Shown here: in pieces, positions 61,516 to 64,000 of the stretch
Layout: each line of letters begins with the position of its first letter
How positions within the stretch are numbered: the first letter of the stretch is position 1
NCBI GenBank assembly: GCA_028821475.1
Contig: JAPPGB010000105.1
Span: 1-64,000 of the forward strand
Direction of reading: 5' to 3'
From: Spirochaetaceae bacterium
GTDB lineage: Bacteria; Spirochaetota; Spirochaetia; SZUA-6; Bin103
Length of the DNA: 64,000 nt
Made by a program: the position numbers and the translations under genes
The notes under the pieces: model-generated
What the model was told of the DNA's origin: nothing
Databases searched by the model: none
What the model saw: the letters and a program-made list of their open reading frames with translations, nothing else

Positions 61516-62346
61516 ATGCGCGCTGACTGGACCCTCGCCGACGAGCAGCAGGTGCGTGAGCGCTACCCCGGCATGGTGGAGTGCCCGCCGCCGGCGATCC
61601 ACTCGCGGATCGAGCTGCTCGGCAGGCAGTGCACCGTGACCGACCTGAGCCACGAGATCGCGCCGAGCAACCCCACCTTCAAGGGTCACCAGCGTACGGT
61701 GATGTGGCAGCACCTGTCGCACGAGGATGTGCAGCAATTCGGGCTCACCGAGCCGCCCTACTCCTACGAGGTGGTGGCGTTCACCCTGTGCGGCCATACC
61801 TCCACGCATTGCGACTCGATCAGCCACATCGTGCCCGAGCAGGGCGCCCGCCCGATCGACCAGAGCCCCCTGCAGTGGCACATGGCGCCGGGGATCTGGC
61901 TCGACTTCCGCGCCAAGGAGCCCAACTCCTACATCACCCGCGCCGACCTGGAAGGGCAGATCGCCGAGCACGGGCTGCAGATCAGGCAAGGGTCGGTGCT
62001 GCTGTACGCCACCGGCTGGAGCGACAAGTGGTCCGGCGACCCGTATGCCTACATCGCCGGCTACCCCGGCCTGGACGAGGAGGCGAGCCACTTCCTGGCC
62101 GACGCCGGCGTGGTGGCGTTCGGCGCCGACGCACCGAGCGTCGACTCCTACCACGAGGTGGCGGTGCGCCGCGTACAGCCGGCGCACATGATGTGCCGCG
62201 AACGCGGCATCCTGAACATGGAGAACCTGGCCAACGTGCACCTCATCCCGGAGCGCAGCTTCACCTTCATCGGCCTGCCGCTGAAGATCAGGAACGGCGC
62301 CGGCTCGCCGATCCGGGCCGTCGCCATCACCGAGGACCAGGACTGA
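61516..62346 (+). CDS. Cyclase family metal hydrolase (kynurenine-formamidase-like)
   Basis: The product (276 aa) has the cyclase/DUF861-independent signature: VTDLSHEIAPSNPTF, then LCGHTSTHCDSISHIV with the H-x-x-T-H-x-D metal motif, IDFRAKEP-like LDFRAKEPNSYITRADL, and FGADAPSVDSYHEVAVRRVQ near the end. Members hydrolyse amides or lactones (kynurenine formamidase, isatin hydrolase, enol-lactone hydrolases). Here a lactone or cyclic sugar derivative is plausible. Start ATG 61516 (a TTG three bases upstream also is in frame). It stops 2 bases before the ADH start. Confidence 0.87.
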   Translation: MRADWTLADEQQVRERYPGMVECPPPAIHSRIELLGRQCTVTDLSHEIAPSNPTFKGHQRTVMWQHLSHEDVQQFGLTEPPYSYEVVAFTLCGHTSTHCDSISHIVPEQGARPIDQSPLQWHMAPGIWLDFRAKEPNSYITRADLEGQIAEHGLQIRQGSVLLYATGWSDKWSGDPYAYIAGYPGLDEEASHFLADAGVVAFGADAPSVDSYHEVAVRRVQPAHMMCRERGILNMENLANVHLIPERSFTFIGLPLKIRNGAGSPIRAVAITEDQD

Positions 62347-62348
62347 GC

Positions 62349-63410
62349 ATGCAGGCGCTGGTGCTGACCGCTCCGAACCAGTTTTCGGTCGAGCAGGTGG
62401 CTGTTCCCGAAATCGGCGCGGACGACGTACTGGTGCAGGTGGACACGACATATATCTGCGGTACCGACCCGCACATCATCGCCGGCGACTTTCCCGGCTT
62501 CTGGCCCAAGTCGTACCCGTTCGTGCCCGGCCACGAGTGGTCTGGGACGGTGGTCGAGGCCGGACCGGTCGCGGCCGGCCTCGGCTGGAGCGCCGGCGAC
62601 CGGGTGTGCGCCACCTCGCACTGCGGCTGCGGCTACTGCCGCATGTGCCTGACCGGGCGCTACAACCTGTGCCTGAATTACGGCAACGAGGCGGTCGGCC
62701 ACCGCCAATACGGCCACTACACTCCCGGCGGTTACGCCGACTTCGTGGCGGCCAGCGTCAAGAGCGTGTACCGCATCCCCGACCGGCTGTCGCTGGCGGA
62801 CGCGGCGTTGATCGACCCGCTCTCCATCGCCCTGTACACGGTCAAGCGCACCCGCCTGCAGCCGGGCGCCGACATCGTCATCCTCGGCGCCGGTCCGCAG
62901 GGCCTGATGGCGATCCTGTGCGCGGCGGCGCTCGGCGCCGGGCGCATCATCGCCGCCGGCAGTGGCGAGCGGCTGGCCCGCGCCCGCAAGCTGGGCGCCA
63001 TCGGCATCGACTACCGAGCCGCCGATGTGGTTGGCGAGGTGCGCCGGCTGACCGGCGGCCTCGGCGCCCAGCACGTGGTGGAGTGCGCCGGCACGACGCA
63101 GGCGTTCCGGCAGGCGTGCGAACTGGCCGCCAAGGGCGGCGTCATCTCCGCCATCGGCCTGCCCGCCGACGACGCCGCGGTCCCGGTGCGCCGCCTGGTG
63201 CTCGACGAAGTGGAGATCCGCGGCGGGCGCGCCAACCCCAACACCGCCGAGGAAGCCCTCTCCCTGGTCATCAACGGCCGCGTCGACATCGCCCCGCTGT
63301 TCACCCACCGCTTCCCGCTCGCCGACTTCGCCGACGCGCTCGACACCTTCACCGGCCGCGTCGACGGCGCCATCAAGGTGGCGGTCGGCCCGGCCGACCG
63401 TCCCTCCTGA
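62349..63410 (+). CDS. Zinc-dependent alcohol/polyol dehydrogenase (MDR family)
   Basis: The product (353 aa) has the catalytic zinc ligand Cys in ICGTDPH and His/Glu in VPGHEWSG. The four-Cys structural zinc loop is CGCGYCRMCLTGRYNLC. The NAD-binding GAGPQGLM follows, with a Gly-rich ERLARARKLGA loop, then ISAIGLPADD. Family members oxidise threonine, sorbitol or other polyols. No signal peptide. It starts 2 bases after the cyclase gene stop and ends just before rtcB, so it completes the catabolic operon. Confidence 0.92.
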   Translation: MQALVLTAPNQFSVEQVAVPEIGADDVLVQVDTTYICGTDPHIIAGDFPGFWPKSYPFVPGHEWSGTVVEAGPVAAGLGWSAGDRVCATSHCGCGYCRMCLTGRYNLCLNYGNEAVGHRQYGHYTPGGYADFVAASVKSVYRIPDRLSLADAALIDPLSIALYTVKRTRLQPGADIVILGAGPQGLMAILCAAALGAGRIIAAGSGERLARARKLGAIGIDYRAADVVGEVRRLTGGLGAQHVVECAGTTQAFRQACELAAKGGVISAIGLPADDAAVPVRRLVLDEVEIRGGRANPNTAEEALSLVINGRVDIAPLFTHRFPLADFADALDTFTGRVDGAIKVAVGPADRPS

Positions 63411-63411
63411 C

Positions 63412-64000
63412 GTGGCCGGGCAGTCGCCTCGCCCCGCGCACCAGCTAGTCGACTCGCTGCCGGTGTGGGGCGTGCCGGTCGCAGAGGCCGTGGGGCAGAT
63501 GCAGCGCTGCCGGGAGCGCGCCGACTACGCCGCCCTGATGGCCGACCACCACCTCGGCTACGCGGTGCCGGTGGGCGGCGTGATCGCCTGGGCCGACCAC
63601 CTCAGCCCATCCGGAGTCGGCTTCGACATCTCCTGCGGCAACAAGGCAGTGCTCCTGGATGCCGACGCCGGGGAGGTACGCCGCCACATCGGGACGATCA
63701 TGGACGACCTTTGGCGCACCCTGTCGTTCGGCATCGGGCGCAAGAACCCCGAGCCGGTGGAGCACGAGCTGTTCGACGACGACCCGGCCTGGGACCTCCC
63801 GGAAGCCGCGCAGCACCGCGACATGGCGCGCGCCCAGCTCGGCACCATCGGCTCCGGCAACCACTACGTCGACCTGTTCGCTGACGAGGTCGACCGCGTC
63901 TGGGTCGGCGTCCACTTCGGCTCGCGCGGCCTCGGCCACAAGATCGCCAGCCACTTCATCCGCGCCGGCGGCGGGCGCGACGGCATCCACGTCGATCCGG
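63412..64000 (+). CDS. rtcB: RNA ligase RtcB, partial (continues past the window)
   Basis: The GTG-started frame runs open to the window end (196 codons seen; full RtcB is about 380-480 aa). Hallmarks are ADHLSPSGVGFDISCGNKAV (Asp and Cys metal ligands), ARAQLGTIGSGNHYVDLF (His ligand) and WVGVHFGSRGLGHK (His, then the G-x-x-x-Arg). RtcB joins 2',3'-cyclic-phosphate RNA ends in a GTP- and Mn-dependent reaction. It lies 1 base after the ADH stop, so it is either cotranscribed with the catabolic operon or driven by its own promoter inside ADH. Confidence 0.9.
   Translation, partial: MAGQSPRPAHQLVDSLPVWGVPVAEAVGQMQRCRERADYAALMADHHLGYAVPVGGVIAWADHLSPSGVGFDISCGNKAVLLDADAGEVRRHIGTIMDDLWRTLSFGIGRKNPEPVEHELFDDDPAWDLPEAAQHRDMARAQLGTIGSGNHYVDLFADEVDRVWVGVHFGSRGLGHKIASHFIRAGGGRDGIHVDP

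Noticed and set aside
1-64000. tRNA, rRNA or riboswitch genes
   Set aside because: I read the intergenic regions for cloverleaf, rRNA and common riboswitch cores and found none I could support; a covariance-model scan would settle it.

Overview
The window is strongly G+C-rich, with long antisense shadow reading frames over almost every gene. It looks like chromosomal DNA of an uncultured, metabolically versatile Gram-negative-type bacterium: there are predicted lipoproteins, a periplasmic adaptor and RND/MMPL-type membrane proteins. The mix of sulfatase, mandelate-racemase/enolase, phytanoyl-CoA dioxygenase, SMP-30, aldo-keto reductase, SDR and MFS genes recalls host-associated marine (for example sponge-associated) lineages, but I cannot assign a phylum from this sequence. 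No rRNA, tRNA, CRISPR array or complete transposon was seen.

Region 1 (1-8.4 kb) is a mobile or defence-type patch. It holds a decayed type I restriction-modification operon read leftwards in the order hsdR, hsdS, AlbA_2 (Schlafen-like) accessory gene, hsdM. hsdR has two frameshifts and lacks the ATPase Walker A segment, hsdS has lost its second target-recognition domain, and hsdM is intact. Next to it are a toxin remnant with a Phd/YefM antitoxin, seven 23-bp tandem repeats, and an AAA_14/DUF4143 ATPase whose ATG lies in the last repeat.

Region 2 (8.5-30.7 kb) is mostly metabolic and transport genes. They include VOC and Uma2 proteins, two SDRs, an HpaI-type aldolase, an SMP-30 lactonase, and an ABC-DUF1854-ABC operon coupled by 4-base overlaps. 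An ankyrin lipoprotein, an alpha-hydroxy-acid oxidase, coaE, a cupin, an MFS-MMPL pair, a D-threonine-aldolase-like PLP enzyme, a beta-lactamase-fold hydrolase and a sulfatase follow.

Region 3 (30.9-41.7 kb) is a MacAB-like operon: a small membrane protein, an ABC ATPase, a lipoprotein adaptor, a 1022-residue FtsX-type permease, and a second ABC ATPase with an AbrB-like C-terminal tail. It runs into a GH1 beta-glucosidase and a glycerate-2-kinase. An ftsH gene follows that has lost its whole peptidase domain.

Region 4 (41.7-56.4 kb) holds an 18-residue-repeat coiled-coil membrane protein, a SAF-domain oxidoreductase divergent from an enolase-superfamily/PhyH/DM13 row, an EamA exporter, a 2TM coiled-coil protein, an IlvD/Edd dehydratase, hisG-hisI, an aldo-keto reductase and two MFS transporters.

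Region 5 (56.4-64 kb) starts with a lower-G+C patch: a remnant of a DUF4143 ATPase tail coupled to an unrecognised 423-residue protein. A rightward catabolic row follows: AllA-like cupin, ThuA, HicB remnant, AKR, SDR, cyclase-family hydrolase, Zn-alcohol dehydrogenase, and an rtcB gene cut by the window end.

Two themes stand out. First, several genes appear to have lost a discrete internal domain (hsdR, hsdS, ftsH, a HicB-like antitoxin), which means either real reductive decay or assembly collapse. Second, there are several unusual repeats: the 23-bp array, tandem duplications spanning the stop codons of two MFS genes, and an ~80-bp two-hairpin dispersed repeat, one copy of which lies inside a coding sequence.
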